A stretch of DNA of 6,339 nt from an uncultured Bacillota bacterium (GTDB lineage: Bacteria > Bacillota > Clostridia > Lachnospirales > Lachnospiraceae): the NCBI GenBank assembly GCA_905200905.1, contig CAJKMA010000104.1, positions 1 through 6,339 on the forward strand, written 5' to 3'. The position numbers and the translations under genes were made by a program. The stretch's first letter is position 1. Each line of letters begins with the position of its first letter. Positions 5,808 to 6,339 of this stretch are shown here, piece by piece. The notes beneath the pieces were generated by a model, which was not told where the DNA came from, did not search any database, and saw nothing but the letters and a program-made list of their open reading frames with translations.

Positions 5808-6339
5808 GTGTCAGAAGAAAAGAAAGAATATAACACTGAGGAAGAACAGATTTCCAATCAGGAAGAATATGTAGAAGAACCACAGCAGCAAGAAGAAACA
5901 GAAGAAACCTCTCAGGAGGAAGGAACAGAGGAAGCTGTTGCCGAAGAAACAGAGCAGGAAGAAAAAACGGTTGAGAAAAAAGGTCTGTTTGGAAAAAAGA
6001 AAAAAGATAAAAAAGATGAAAAGATTGAAGAGCTTACAGACAGAGTAAAGCGTCAAATGGCTGAGTTTGATAACTTCCGCAAGCGTACAGAGAAAGAAAA
6101 GGCTTCCATGTACCAGATTGGAGCAAGAGAAGTGATTGAGAAAATCCTTCCAGTTGTAGATAACTTTGAAAGAGGTTTGGCAACGATTCCTGAAGAAGAT
6201 GCAGGAAATCCTTATGCAGAAGGTATGGAGAAGATTTACAAGCAGTTGATGACAGTTCTGGATGACCTGGGAGTAAAGGCGATCGAAGCTGTAGGACAGG
6301 AATTTAATCCGGATTTCCATAATGCAGTGATGCATGTAG
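5808..6339 (+). CDS. grpE: Nucleotide exchange factor GrpE (3' end outside window)
   Basis: Cytoplasmic co-chaperone that makes DnaK release ADP. The window holds 177 complete codons from a GTG start; the frame is open at the right edge. Residues 1-56 are a low-complexity acidic tail with 24 glutamates and no aspartate. A lysine-rich stretch KGLFGKKKKDKK follows (58-69). About 71-110 form the long dimerising helix, with AEFDNFRKRTEKEK (85-98) and the conserved REVIEKILPVVDNFERGL (107-124). The last residues, EFNPDFHNAVMHV, begin the signature of the beta domain that contacts DnaK. Only about 20-40 residues should be missing. It follows hrcA by 49 bp with no terminator, so the two should be co-transcribed under CIRCE control. 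dnaK is expected next but not seen. Confidence 0.96.
   Translation, partial: MSEEKKEYNTEEEQISNQEEYVEEPQQQEETEETSQEEGTEEAVAEETEQEEKTVEKKGLFGKKKKDKKDEKIEELTDRVKRQMAEFDNFRKRTEKEKASMYQIGAREVIEKILPVVDNFERGLATIPEEDAGNPYAEGMEKIYKQLMTVLDDLGVKAIEAVGQEFNPDFHNAVMHV

Noticed and set aside
5811..6335. Long minus-strand open frame opposite grpE, rich in F and L, resembling a membrane protein
   Set aside because: It is the antisense shadow of the Glu/Lys-rich grpE coding sequence (GAA and AAA codons read as TTC and TTT). The plus strand clearly encodes GrpE.

Overview
The window is an AT-rich bacterial chromosomal segment that looks like a Gram-positive anaerobe of the class Clostridia, probably near Lachnospiraceae. 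That placement is an inference. It rests on a perfect CIRCE operator in front of an hrcA-grpE operon, a GAAC-N4-GTTC type LexA box in front of uvrB, purine-rich Shine-Dalgarno sequences, and a Rho with a charged insertion after its N-terminal domain. No transposase, integrase, phage gene, CRISPR array, tRNA or rRNA is visible.

Left part (1-1071): a complete LysR-family regulator, then 154 bp with no convincing terminator for it. This gap carries an extended -10 promoter for rho and a perfect 19-bp palindrome at the predicted rho transcription start. Centre-left (1072-2522): rho, followed at once by a 12-bp-stem intrinsic terminator that fills the whole 29-bp gap to the convergent uvrB gene. 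Centre (2523-4505, minus strand): a full-length uvrB with all expected motifs. Its upstream region (4506-4705) is a divergent control region. The uvrB side has a TTGACA promoter with a LexA (SOS) box over its start point. The hrcA side has a TTGACA / extended -10 promoter with a CIRCE (heat-shock) operator just downstream. Right part (4706-6339): hrcA and then grpE, cut off by the window edge; dnaK and dnaJ would be expected next.

Functionally, the region joins transcription termination (Rho), nucleotide excision repair (UvrB) and the class I heat-shock operon (HrcA repressor and GrpE exchange factor). HrcA should repress its own operon through CIRCE, and LexA should repress uvrB. All protein-coding genes belong to well-known families and I see no clearly novel system. 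The observations most worth checking are in the intergenic control DNA: the palindrome at the rho start, the extra half-site beside the LexA box, and the compact convergent terminator.
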